Assembly (NCBI GenBank): GCA_900546465.1 | Contig: URCX01000001.1 | Span: 1 to 35,048, forward strand | Length of the DNA stretch: 35,048 bases | From: an uncultured Bacteroidota bacterium | GTDB taxonomy: Bacteria; Bacteroidota; Bacteroidia; Bacteroidales; P3 | Direction: 5' to 3' | Part shown: one piece after another, positions 13,796-22,103 of the stretch | Numbering within the stretch: position 1 is the first letter of the stretch | Layout: every line of letters starts with the position of its first letter | Translations under genes and position numbers: made by a program | The notes under the pieces: model-generated | The model's input: the letters and a program-made list of their open reading frames with translations, nothing else | What the model was told of the DNA's origin: nothing | The model's database searches: none

Positions 13796-16276
13796 ATGGC
13801 AAAAAATCTGGTTATAGTCGAATCTCCGGCAAAGGCAAAGACGATAGAGAAATTCTTGGGCAAGGATTTCATGGTCAAATCAAGCTATGGACACATCAGA
13901 GACTTAGCTGCAAAGGAAATAAGCATAGATATAGAACATGACTTCGAGCCAAAATATGTCGTTTCGGAAGATAAGACAAAACTCGTTTCGGAATTAAAGA
14001 AAGACGTCAAGCAAGCCGAAATGGTATGGCTTGCATCTGATGAAGACCGTGAGGGAGAAGCCATAGCATGGCACTTGAAAGAAGCCTTGCAGCTTGATTC
14101 CGCAAAAACAAAACGAATAGTCTTCAACGAGATTACCAAGACTGCCATTTTGAATGCAGTCGCACACCCGAGGGATATAGACATCAACCTCGTCAATGCA
14201 CAGCAAGCCCGCAGGGTTTTGGACAGAATAGTGGGCTATGAGATTTCTCCGGTGCTTTGGAAGAAAGTAAAACCGTCTCTTTCCGCCGGAAGAGTGCAAA
14301 GCGTTGCCGTCAGGCTTATAGTAGAGAAAGAAGCCGAAATTCAAAACTTCAGACAAATAACCAAATACAGAGTAAAAGCAGATTTTCTCACCAAAGAAAA
14401 CCGCATTATCTCAGCCGTACTGAATAAAAAGTTCGACTCCAAAGAGGAAGCAAAGGATTTCTTGAACGATTGCCGCAATGCGACATTCTCTGTCGGAGCA
14501 ACAGAGAAGAAGCCGGGCAAACTCTCTCCGTCGGCTCCCTTTACAACATCGACACTTCAACAAGAAGCCTCACGAAGGCTCGGTATGTCGGTTTCCCGTA
14601 CCATGTTGGTGGCACAACAGCTCTATGAAGCGGGATATATCACTTATATGAGAACAGACTCCGTGAATTTGTCCGATTTTGCTTTGGAACAAGCAAAAGA
14701 TGTCATCACTTCCGTCTATGGAAGCGAGTATCACAAAGCACGGAAATTTGCCAACAAAATAAAAGGAGCCCAAGAAGCTCATGAGGCTATTCGTCCTACT
14801 CAACTCGACAGAGAAAGCATTTCTGCCGATGCCGCTTCGCAAAGACTTTACGACCTGATACGCAAACGCACTCTTGCTTCCCAAATGTCAGATGCCAAGA
14901 TAGAGAAAACCAATATAACGATTTCCATTTCCAATCGCAGCGAAGAATACAGCACAAGCGGCGAAATCGTTTTATTCGACGGTTTCATGAAAGTTTATGC
15001 TCCAAACACTGAGGAAGAAAACACTGATGAGAACAATTCCAACGTTATTCTTCCCAAAGTAAGCAAAGGAGACATTCTTCAACATCTCTCTTCCAAAGCA
15101 CAAGAAACCCATTCCGCTCCGCCGGCTCGCTACAACGAAGCCTCCCTTGTGAAGAAACTCGAAGACCTTGGCATAGGTCGTCCTTCCACATACGCCCCTA
15201 CCATAACCACGATACAGAAACGCGAATATGTTATCAAGCAGGACAATCCTGCCAAACAAAGGGAAATCGTCGTTCTTTTGCTTGACAAAGGCGAAGTGAG
15301 CGAAAAAAGCGAGAAAGAAAGCTACGGCAGCGAGAAAGGCAAATTACACCCAACCGATATAGGCACAATAGTAAACAGTTTCCTTGTCGAACATTTTACG
15401 GACATAATAGACTACAACTTCACCGCCCAAGTGGAAAAGCAATTCGACCAAATAGCCCAAGGAAAAGAGAGTTGGCAGGACATGATGAGAACTTTCTACA
15501 AACCTTTCCACAACGAAGTCGAAGCAACCAAAGAAAGCAAGAAAGAGACAGGCGAACGACTGCTCGGCACGGATAAAGCAAGCGGCAAAAACGTCTATGC
15601 AAAAATCGGACGCTTCGGAGCGATGATTCAAATAGGCGAAATATCAGACGAAGACAAGCCGCGTTTCGCTTCTCTTAAAAAAACGCAATCCATAAACACC
15701 ATAACACTTGAGGAAGCATTGGAATTATTCTCTCTTCCTCGCACTGTGGGAACATATAAAGACAAAGAAATCATTGCAAACACCGGTCGTTTCGGAGCAT
15801 ACATCAATTACAACGGCAAGAACTACTCCCTGCCGAAAGATGTTGACCCTTTGGAAGTCAACATGGAACAATGCGTCGAGGTGATAGAGAAGAAAGACAA
15901 GCAAACCGCCCTTGTCGGCAAAGTATTGGCAAATCACGAGGGCAAGGACATCACTTTGGCATACGGACGCTTCGGAATGTACATCAAATACAATGACGCC
16001 AATTTCCGTATCCCGAGAGGCACTGCACCCGATGGCATAACACCGGAGCAAGCCATAGCCATAGTCAGCGGCGAAGTCAAAAAGCAGGCAGCAATCAGGA
16101 CTTTTGCCTCCGGAGCCGAACTTTTGGACGGACGTTACGGCCCTTACATCAAATACAACGGCAAGAACTACAAAATACCAAAGGAATATATCCCGAGCGA
16201 ATTAAGTGAAGAACAAGTAAACACCCTTATTGCCACCCCTCCCGCAACAAAGAAACGAAGCACCGCAAAGAAATAA
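13796..16276 (+). CDS. topA: DNA topoisomerase I (type IA), 826 aa
   Basis: TopA relaxes negative supercoils by breaking one strand through a tyrosine. The Toprim domain has VIVESPAKAKTIEKFLG (Glu9) and SDEDREGEAIAWHLKE (D82, D84, E86). The active site is YITYMRTDSVNLS with Tyr284. Conserved LSAGRVQSVAVRLIVEKE and GIGRPSTYAPTITTIQ are present. The C terminus has no zinc fingers; instead it carries about four short GRFG(A/M)YI(N/K)YN repeats (roughly 575-815) and a Lys-rich tail, the form common in Bacteroidetes. It is divergent from the Wzz-like gene and starts at the ATG right after a TAnnTTTG box. Confidence 0.96.
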   Translation: MAKNLVIVESPAKAKTIEKFLGKDFMVKSSYGHIRDLAAKEISIDIEHDFEPKYVVSEDKTKLVSELKKDVKQAEMVWLASDEDREGEAIAWHLKEALQLDSAKTKRIVFNEITKTAILNAVAHPRDIDINLVNAQQARRVLDRIVGYEISPVLWKKVKPSLSAGRVQSVAVRLIVEKEAEIQNFRQITKYRVKADFLTKENRIISAVLNKKFDSKEEAKDFLNDCRNATFSVGATEKKPGKLSPSAPFTTSTLQQEASRRLGMSVSRTMLVAQQLYEAGYITYMRTDSVNLSDFALEQAKDVITSVYGSEYHKARKFANKIKGAQEAHEAIRPTQLDRESISADAASQRLYDLIRKRTLASQMSDAKIEKTNITISISNRSEEYSTSGEIVLFDGFMKVYAPNTEEENTDENNSNVILPKVSKGDILQHLSSKAQETHSAPPARYNEASLVKKLEDLGIGRPSTYAPTITTIQKREYVIKQDNPAKQREIVVLLLDKGEVSEKSEKESYGSEKGKLHPTDIGTIVNSFLVEHFTDIIDYNFTAQVEKQFDQIAQGKESWQDMMRTFYKPFHNEVEATKESKKETGERLLGTDKASGKNVYAKIGRFGAMIQIGEISDEDKPRFASLKKTQSINTITLEEALELFSLPRTVGTYKDKEIIANTGRFGAYINYNGKNYSLPKDVDPLEVNMEQCVEVIEKKDKQTALVGKVLANHEGKDITLAYGRFGMYIKYNDANFRIPRGTAPDGITPEQAIAIVSGEVKKQAAIRTFASGAELLDGRYGPYIKYNGKNYKIPKEYIPSELSEEQVNTLIATPPATKKRSTAKK

Positions 16277-16303
16277 TTTTCCGACATTTGCAACAGAGAG
16301 TTA

Positions 16304-16384
16304 TGAAACGCCGTTTTATAAGAAATAAAAGGGCGTTCGGCGTAAATGAAGCGGCGTTTTATTTTAGCGAAAGGGCGTTTCGTT
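16304..16384. repeat. Hairpin-forming cluster of CGCC/GGCG motifs after topA
   Basis: Within 80 bases there are four related motifs: TGAAACGCCGTTTTAT (16304-16319), GGGCGTTC (16331-16338), GCGGCGTTTTAT (16351-16362) and AAGGGCGTTTCGTT (16371-16384). GAAACGCC (16305-16312) can pair with GGCGTTTC near the end. The first 16-mer recurs exactly at 34774-34789 and the last 14-mer recurs exactly at 30055-30068. It may act as the topA terminator; the recurrences suggest a dispersed short repeat family. Confidence 0.45.
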
Positions 16385-16443
16385 GAAAGGGATACGCTAA
16401 GCATTGCTTCGGATTGTAAAACGGTAAATCAAAACATAAGAAT

Positions 16444-17514
16444 ATGAAAACAGCACTTATAAGCGGAATAACGGGACAGGACGGCAGTTTTCTTGCAGAG
16501 TTTCTCCTTGAAAAGGGATACTGTGTCCATGGAATTATTCGCCGCAGTTCCTCTTTCAATACGGGACGAATAGAACATCTTTACCTTAAAGAATGGATTA
16601 AAGACCAAAAACAGGACAGAGCAATCAATCTTCATTACGGAGATATGACCGATTCTTCTTCCTTGATACGTATTTTGCAGGAGGTACAGCCCGATGAGAT
16701 TTACAATCTTGCCGCCCAAAGTCATGTCAAGGTAAGTTTCGATGTGCCGGAATACACAGCCGAAACGGACGCTGTGGGAACTCTTCGGCTGTTGGAGGCT
16801 GTGCGTATTCTCGGATTGGAAAAGAAAACAAAGATTTACCAAGCCTCCACCTCGGAACTCTATGGCTTGGTGCAGGAAGTGCCGCAGAGCGAAACCACAC
16901 CTTTTTACCCTCGTTCGCCATACGGAGTGGCTAAGTTGTACGGCTTTTGGATTATAAAGAATTACCGTGAGAGCTACGGCATATTTGCTGTGAACGGCAT
17001 ATTGTTCAATCATGAAAGCGAGAGACGGGGAGAGACATTCGTAACTCGCAAAATCACCCTTGCCGCAGCACGTGTGGCAAAAGGCTTGCAGGACAAACTC
17101 TATCTCGGAAACCTATCCGCACTCAGGGATTGGGGTTATGCAAAAGATTATGTGGAATGTATGTGGTTGATGTTGCAAGAAGACAAACCGGAAGACTTTG
17201 TCATAGCAACCGGCGAGGCACACAGCGTAAGGGAATTTTGTTCCTTGGCATTCAAATACGCAGGCATTGACTTACAATGGCAGGGTGAGGGAGTGAATGA
17301 GAAAGGCATAGACAGTGCAACGGGCAGAGTACTTGTCGAAGTGGACGAAAAATTCTTCCGTCCTGCGGAAGTGGAACAACTGCTCGGCAATCCGGCAAAG
17401 GCACAAAGGCTTCTCGCTTGGAATCCCCGCAAGACAAGTTTTGAAGAGCTTGTCAGAATAATGGTGGAAGCAGACATGAAGAAAGCGGAGGCAGAAGCCA
17501 AAGCAGCAGAATAA
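16444..17514 (+). CDS. gmd: GDP-mannose 4,6-dehydratase
   Basis: Gmd converts GDP-D-mannose to GDP-4-keto-6-deoxy-D-mannose, the first step to GDP-L-fucose. It is an extended short-chain dehydrogenase: NADP-binding GITGQDGSFLAEFLLEKGY (8-26), the RR-SS stretch after it, catalytic Thr136/Glu138 in ASTSELYG and the Tyr160-x3-Lys164 pair in SPYGVAKLY. NHESERRGETFVTRKIT is a family signature. The 356-aa length is typical, with an Ala/Glu/Lys tail. It is followed 13 bases later by fcl, so the two are surely one operon. No good TAnnTTTG box is visible in front. Confidence 0.96.
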   Translation: MKTALISGITGQDGSFLAEFLLEKGYCVHGIIRRSSSFNTGRIEHLYLKEWIKDQKQDRAINLHYGDMTDSSSLIRILQEVQPDEIYNLAAQSHVKVSFDVPEYTAETDAVGTLRLLEAVRILGLEKKTKIYQASTSELYGLVQEVPQSETTPFYPRSPYGVAKLYGFWIIKNYRESYGIFAVNGILFNHESERRGETFVTRKITLAAARVAKGLQDKLYLGNLSALRDWGYAKDYVECMWLMLQEDKPEDFVIATGEAHSVREFCSLAFKYAGIDLQWQGEGVNEKGIDSATGRVLVEVDEKFFRPAEVEQLLGNPAKAQRLLAWNPRKTSFEELVRIMVEADMKKAEAEAKAAE

Positions 17515-17527
17515 AACAATAAAGCAA

Positions 17528-18610
17528 ATGGATAAGCATTCTAAGATATTTGTTGCCGGTCATAGAGGATTGGTCGGCTCTGCCATTGTGCGGCAGTTGG
17601 AAAACAGAGGATACGATAAGTTGCTTCTCAAAACGCATAAGGAATTGGACTTATGTAATCAGGCGGAAACGGAAGCCTTCTTCAAGGAGGAAAGACCGGA
17701 ATACGTCTTTCTTGCCGCCGCTTTTGTGGGAGGAATAATGGCAAACTCGCTTTATCGAGCTGATTTCATATATAACAACCTCCAAATACAGAACAATGTC
17801 ATTCATTTTTCATATAAATATGGAGTGAAGAAACTGCTCTTCCTCGGAAGCACCTGCATATATCCCCGCAATGCCTCACAACCCATTCGGGAGGAAAGCC
17901 TCTTGACAGATGAGCTTGAATACACCAACGAACCTTATGCTTTGGCAAAAATAGCAGGCTTGAAGATGTGCGAAAGCTACAATCTGCAATACGGAACGGA
18001 CTTTATCGCCGTTATGCCCACCAATTTGTACGGTCCGAACGATAATTTCAATCTTGAAACCTCCCATGTCATGCCGGCTCTTGTGCGTAAGGCTCATCTC
18101 GGCAAATGCCTGCAAGAAGAAAATTGGGAAATGCTCCGCAAGGACTTGGACAGAAACCCTATAAAAGGCGTTAACGGTAAGAGTAAGGAGGCGGAAATAA
18201 TAGCAAAATTAGCCGAATACGGAATTGAAAAGCACAATGGGGAATGCATTATAGAAATATGGGGCAGCGGCAAACCATTGAGAGAATTTCTTTGGAGCGA
18301 TGATATGGCAGATGCCTGCGTTTTTCTTATGGAAAAGATAAGTTTCCGCGACACATACGCTCCTGAGGATAAAGAAATCAGGAATTGCCATATCAACATA
18401 GGCACAGGAAAAGAAATAAGCATAGGAAAACTCTTCGAGATGGTCTGTCATACGGTCGGATACAGCGGAAAGATAAAATACAATACTTCCAAACCCGACG
18501 GCACACCGAGAAAACTAACCGATGTAAGCAAACTCCATGCTCTCGGCTGGCAACACAAAATAGAACTACCCCAAGGCATAGCAATGCTCTACCGCTCATA
18601 CCTGTCCTGA
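17528..18610 (+). CDS. fcl: GDP-L-fucose synthase
   Basis: Fcl is the NADPH-dependent epimerase-reductase that turns GDP-4-keto-6-deoxymannose into GDP-L-fucose, completing the pathway begun by Gmd. It has the Rossmann motif GHRGLVGSAI (11-20), catalytic GSTCIYPR (S108, C110) and Tyr137-x3-Lys141 in PYALAKIAG, and the PTNLYGPNDNF segment. A stretch of about 40 residues around 190-235 (RKDLDRNPIKGV and following) is longer than in the E. coli enzyme; such an insert is common in Bacteroidetes homologues as I recall. The product feeds surface glycans made with the Wzz/Wzy proteins upstream. Confidence 0.95.
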   Translation: MDKHSKIFVAGHRGLVGSAIVRQLENRGYDKLLLKTHKELDLCNQAETEAFFKEERPEYVFLAAAFVGGIMANSLYRADFIYNNLQIQNNVIHFSYKYGVKKLLFLGSTCIYPRNASQPIREESLLTDELEYTNEPYALAKIAGLKMCESYNLQYGTDFIAVMPTNLYGPNDNFNLETSHVMPALVRKAHLGKCLQEENWEMLRKDLDRNPIKGVNGKSKEAEIIAKLAEYGIEKHNGECIIEIWGSGKPLREFLWSDDMADACVFLMEKISFRDTYAPEDKEIRNCHINIGTGKEISIGKLFEMVCHTVGYSGKIKYNTSKPDGTPRKLTDVSKLHALGWQHKIELPQGIAMLYRSYLS

Positions 18611-18694
18611 TAAGCAAAAAACTATTTCACTTTCCTGCACTGCAACACTTATTCCCTGTGCATAAAAAACGAATGCCCCTTTGGTTTTGGTAAT

Positions 18695-19140
18695 TTATGT
18701 GATGAGGGTGTTGAGCGGGGATATTATGAATTGCTCTTGCTGTTGAGCTGCTTTGGTAAGTTCTTCGGCAAGTGGCTGAGCATTGATGATTTGCGTCAGG
18801 ACTGTATCAGGAAACATCGGTTTGGCGGAAAATCATGCGGCAAGGTGTTTTGAGAAAAAATAATTCGTTGTCCGCATTGCTTGCAAGGGCTTTGCAACTG
18901 ACATCTGTACCCTCTGCGAAGTCGCTTTGACGGAAAGTACTTAATCATGCGTCTGTTGCGTTTTCAAATTCCATGATACTGTCATACATATAAAGCCTTC
19001 CGAAGAATAAAGTCTCGTTTTCATGTAGTTGAATTGTGTAGAGTCTTCAAAAATACGAAATATTCTTATTTGTAATCAGGCTTTTGTGAAAACACATACT
19101 GTTTTGCAGGCAGGGATTGGGGATACTGTCGCCATGCTAT
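18695..19140 (-). pseudogene. Decayed gene of unknown function (nonsense codons plus frameshift)
   Basis: The minus strand has protein-like sequence in linked frames. One frame reads NPCLQNSMCFHKSLITNKN up to a TGA, then LYTIQLHENETLFFGRLYMY and DSIMEFENATDA up to a second TGA, then LSTFRQSDFAEGTDVSCKAL and NELFFLKTPCRMIFRQ. Near 18815-18835 the signal moves to another frame that reads PDTVLTQIINAQPLAEELTK and ends FIISPLNTLIT with a stop at 18695-18697. Two in-frame stops and a frameshift mark it as dead. I do not recognise the family. The rest of 18611-19256 shows nothing else. Confidence 0.6.
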
Positions 19141-19256
19141 ATCGATTTGAAAGCAGTGTTCGTTAAATCAATGTGTTGACTTTTTGTTCGGAAGATTGGA
19201 AGCGGAGCAGGGGAGAGACGGTCGGGGGATTGCTTTTTCGGATATTCGGATAAAAG

Positions 19257-19293
19257 AAAAGGGAACGTCGAATTGCTTCCTTCGTTCCCTTTT
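19257..19293 (-). terminator. Terminator of the M23 peptidase gene
   Basis: AAAAGGGAACG (19257-19267) and CGTTCCCTTTT (19283-19293) form a perfect 11-bp stem with a 15-base loop. On the minus strand it is followed by TTTTCTTTTA, 20 bases after the stop codon. Confidence 0.75.
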
Positions 19294-19312
19294 GTATGTC
19301 ATTTTTTGCTGT

Positions 19313-20287
19313 TTATTTCAACCTTATCTTTTGTCCTGCTTTTATGCGGCTACCTTTTATATTGTTGATTTGGGCGAGTTTCTTGACCGTTGTGCCGTTT
19401 CTGCGGGCTATTGCTCCAAGTGTGTCGCCTTTTCTTACGGTATAATATTTTCCTCCCTTGCTTGCTTTTGCTTTGGAGGTATTGCTCGCAAGCTGTCTGT
19501 TGTTTTGGTATGTTCTTCCGCCGTTCTTGAAGTATTCTCTTGTGAGGCGAAGCGTCTCATCTTTGAGCTGGTAGTTTGCAAAGTCGATTACTTTTTCAGG
19601 ATTGATGGCTGCTCCGAGGTATCTTATCTCCAAGTGCAAGTGAGGACCTGTTGAACGTCCCGTACTGCCTCCGAGGCCGAGTACTTCGCCGGCTTTTATT
19701 TCTTGGTTCGGCTTTACATTGATTTTGGAAAGGTGTCCGTAATATGTTTCCAAGCCGTTGTCGTGGCGGATTACGACAAGGTTGCCGTATGCTCCCGCTC
19801 TTTTGGCTATTCTTACCTTTCCGTCGAACATCGACTTGACAGGGTCGCCTGTTCTAAGTCCTATGTCCACTCCATAGTGCCAACGTTTTCTTCGAGGTCC
19901 GAAATGCGATGTTATCCTTCCCTCGTACGGGCAGGCATAATATTGCTTCTTATTGTTGTTGACCATCTTTACGACTATCGGTTCGGTGATATTGGTGTAG
20001 TCGAATTTCTTTTGGTAGTAGTGTATGGAGTTATTGTCGAAGGAGGCGTAGAGTATATCGTCTTCGCTCTCGGCTGCGGCATCGTCTTCTATGCTGTTAT
20101 TTGCGAATTGTATGAATGAGCTTTGGAATTTGGCTGTATCGTTGACTATACCTATCGTATAGCTTGAACTTTCCGTTTCTACATTCGTACGGTTTCTCAT
20201 CATTCCTCTTTCATGCACTTGTGCGTTTAATGCAAAAGGCACAACTACGCATGCAAGTAGGCTTATCTTTTTTGTTTTATTGAACAT
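19313..20287 (-). CDS. Secreted M23 (LytM-type) peptidase with C-terminal LysM domain
   Basis: A probable cell-wall endopeptidase or division-site regulator acting on peptidoglycan in the periplasm. The chosen start gives a signal peptide, MFNKTKKISLLACVVVPFAL ending in NAQ. The M23 domain (about 115-235) has the zinc ligands HYGVD (H137, D141) and HLHLE (H216, H218), plus YYGHLS (H185). A linker leads to a LysM peptidoglycan-binding domain at 282-324 (YTVRKGDTLGAIARRN). All catalytic residues are present, so it should be active. It is transcribed alone, with a full consensus promoter upstream and a terminator downstream. Confidence 0.9.
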   Translation of the reverse strand: MFNKTKKISLLACVVVPFALNAQVHERGMMRNRTNVETESSSYTIGIVNDTAKFQSSFIQFANNSIEDDAAAESEDDILYASFDNNSIHYYQKKFDYTNITEPIVVKMVNNNKKQYYACPYEGRITSHFGPRRKRWHYGVDIGLRTGDPVKSMFDGKVRIAKRAGAYGNLVVIRHDNGLETYYGHLSKINVKPNQEIKAGEVLGLGGSTGRSTGPHLHLEIRYLGAAINPEKVIDFANYQLKDETLRLTREYFKNGGRTYQNNRQLASNTSKAKASKGGKYYTVRKGDTLGAIARRNGTTVKKLAQINNIKGSRIKAGQKIRLK

Positions 20288-20359
20288 ATTTTCCACTTTT
20301 CCTCTTTGCGAACTTCCTCTTTCCGTTTCGCAATACTTTTCCTTTGTTTTTTCGAGCGA

Positions 20360-20390
20360 CAAAGGTACGAAAATATTTTGGTCTCTCAAA
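20360..20390 (-). promoter_or_regulatory. Consensus Bacteroidetes promoter of the M23 gene
   Basis: TTTG (20387-20390) and TACCTTTG (20360-20367) on the minus strand are separated by 19 bp. The leader is about 70 bases. Confidence 0.75.
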
Positions 20391-20432
20391 CTTTTTTCCG
20401 TTTTTTTCGTGCCGTTTCGTCTTTTTCTGTGG

Positions 20433-22013
20433 TTAATTATTGCGGTGTGCCGGTTTCAAAAGGTCGTTGAGGGTTTTGACGGGATTAAAGTATTCTATGG
20501 GTGTTTCAACGAAGATACTGATCCATTTTGCCATTGCTCCGTTCCATAATCCCGGCTTCTCCTGTATTTTTATCTTAGAGGAGTGTTGTGTTTTGACGGA
20601 TATGAAACCAGCCGAAGGGTCTATGAAGTCGTTCAAGCGGAATTTCTCTCCTTTATAGTCCTTTATGCTGCAAACGATGTCCACAGGATTGAAGTGGGTA
20701 GAGGATTGCAAGATTGCGTTCTGCTTTTCGTCTTCAAGTTTCAACTGTGCTTTCTCCACTATTTGGAGACTTATGTTCCCGTCTCGGTCTTCCACCCAAA
20801 AAGGTCCCCCTCCCGGTTCTCCTTCGTTCTTAACCATGGAGCATATTCGTATCGGACGATTAAGTCGGTCGAAGAGATAATTTGCGTATTCCTCATTATC
20901 GGCGAAGTCGTTGCGGTTTTGCAGATGCAGATGCAGTTTTGAGTTGCATAGCTCTTCTGCACGGACTGTTGTTTCCGTATTGTGCTTATCGGATTGCAAG
21001 AGTTGCAAAACGCAGTCGATTTCCCGCTTCAATTTTACCAGCATTCCGCCGAGCATTTTCTTGTACTGCATATCGCCTTGCTTCAATCTGTCTGTCTCGA
21101 CATTGTCTATATTTTTGATATATATGATGTCGGCATTCGTTTCCTGCAAATTTTCAATCAATGCTCCGTGTCCGGCAGGGCGGAAGATGAGTTCGCCTTC
21201 TTCATTTCTTGCAGGAGTGTTGTCGAGTTGCACGGCTATGGTGTCGGTGGAGGGTTTCTGGAAGCTGAGTTTTATATCGAATTTCGTATTGTAGCTTTGC
21301 TCGTAATAAGGCAGCACTTTGGCAAGAAGACGACTGACTTTGTCGTAATGAGCAGGCGAAATGGTGAAATGCAATGAGGCTTTTCCGTCTTTGTTCCTGC
21401 AATAGCTTGCGGCTTCAACAAGGTGTTCCTCCATTGCTGTGCGGGCTGCATCCTTGTATTTATGGAACAGTATCAGTGCTTTGGGACTTTGCCCGTAGTC
21501 CAAGCCGTCGGCATTCAATATGTTTTCGACTATTCGGGAATAGAAGGCTTTATCCTCGCAGCGGAAAGGCGTTTCAAAAAAATAATCCGCCGAAAAAATT
21601 TCACCAAACGCCTTTATGTTTTTTTCTTTCAGCCTTTCGTAAAGCTCTTGTGCAAAGGCAAATTCACCAATATGTCTTATGGTTCGTTCTGCTGCGGGAA
21701 AGTCTTCGAGATTGCTTGTTTCGGGAGAATATTTCTCCAAGAACTCATACAAATCCTTGAACATACGGCTCGCAGCTCCTGAGGCAGGAACGAATTTGGC
21801 TGTTTCAAGGTAGTCGGTACGTTGCTCGAAGAGTTCTATGCAGTGTTTCATGGTTTGCTCTTCGAGTTTTTCTATGCCGTTGTTTATTCCTGCTGCTTCG
21901 ACAGCCTTTGTCGGAGGAAATCCCTTGGCGAAATTTTCGAGCTGTTGCTCGATAAGATTAAGGTTCAGACCGTGAGCCTCTATTTGTTTGATGTCCTTTT
22001 GAGAAAAATTCAT
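20433..22013 (-). CDS. DUF4301 family protein (nucleotidyltransferase-like), 526 aa
   Basis: A Bacteroidetes-specific family of unknown function. The segment FVPASGAASRMFKDL (about 75-89) resembles the N-terminal nucleotide loop of sugar-nucleotide pyrophosphorylases. FRPAGHGALIENL (about 287-299) followed by DIIYIKNIDNV (about 304-314) resembles the region that binds the sugar and metal, so a UTP- or GTP-sugar pyrophosphorylase-like fold is plausible. This is inference by motif resemblance. The start is the ATG giving MNFSQKDIKQIEAHG; the only earlier start is a TTG three codons up. It lies between glmS and the M23 peptidase, all minus strand; glmS is separated by a terminator. Confidence 0.75.
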   Translation of the reverse strand: MNFSQKDIKQIEAHGLNLNLIEQQLENFAKGFPPTKAVEAAGINNGIEKLEEQTMKHCIELFEQRTDYLETAKFVPASGAASRMFKDLYEFLEKYSPETSNLEDFPAAERTIRHIGEFAFAQELYERLKEKNIKAFGEIFSADYFFETPFRCEDKAFYSRIVENILNADGLDYGQSPKALILFHKYKDAARTAMEEHLVEAASYCRNKDGKASLHFTISPAHYDKVSRLLAKVLPYYEQSYNTKFDIKLSFQKPSTDTIAVQLDNTPARNEEGELIFRPAGHGALIENLQETNADIIYIKNIDNVETDRLKQGDMQYKKMLGGMLVKLKREIDCVLQLLQSDKHNTETTVRAEELCNSKLHLHLQNRNDFADNEEYANYLFDRLNRPIRICSMVKNEGEPGGGPFWVEDRDGNISLQIVEKAQLKLEDEKQNAILQSSTHFNPVDIVCSIKDYKGEKFRLNDFIDPSAGFISVKTQHSSKIKIQEKPGLWNGAMAKWISIFVETPIEYFNPVKTLNDLLKPAHRNN

Positions 22014-22038
22014 TCTTGTCAAAAATTAAATGTAAGAA

Positions 22039-22073
22039 ACCGCTCCACGTCATAGGAAACGCCGTGGAGCGGT
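22039..22073 (-). terminator. Terminator after glmS
   Basis: ACCGCTCCACG (22039-22049) and CGTGGAGCGGT (22063-22073) form an 11-bp GC-rich stem with a 13-base loop. On the minus strand an interrupted T-rich tract follows. It lies about 30 bases after the glmS stop and just before the DUF4301 gene. Confidence 0.6.
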
Positions 22074-22103
22074 CTTTGTTTCTTTTGGTATAATATTTGT
22101 TTG

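Noticed and set aside
16304..16384. CRISPR-like array after topA
   Set aside because: The motifs differ from each other, spacing is irregular and there are no spacers or cas genes; hairpin or REP-like reading fits better.
19184..20119. Plus-strand open frames opposite the M23 peptidase
   Set aside because: The minus-strand gene has signal peptide, catalytic motifs, LysM, promoter and terminator; the plus frames have none.
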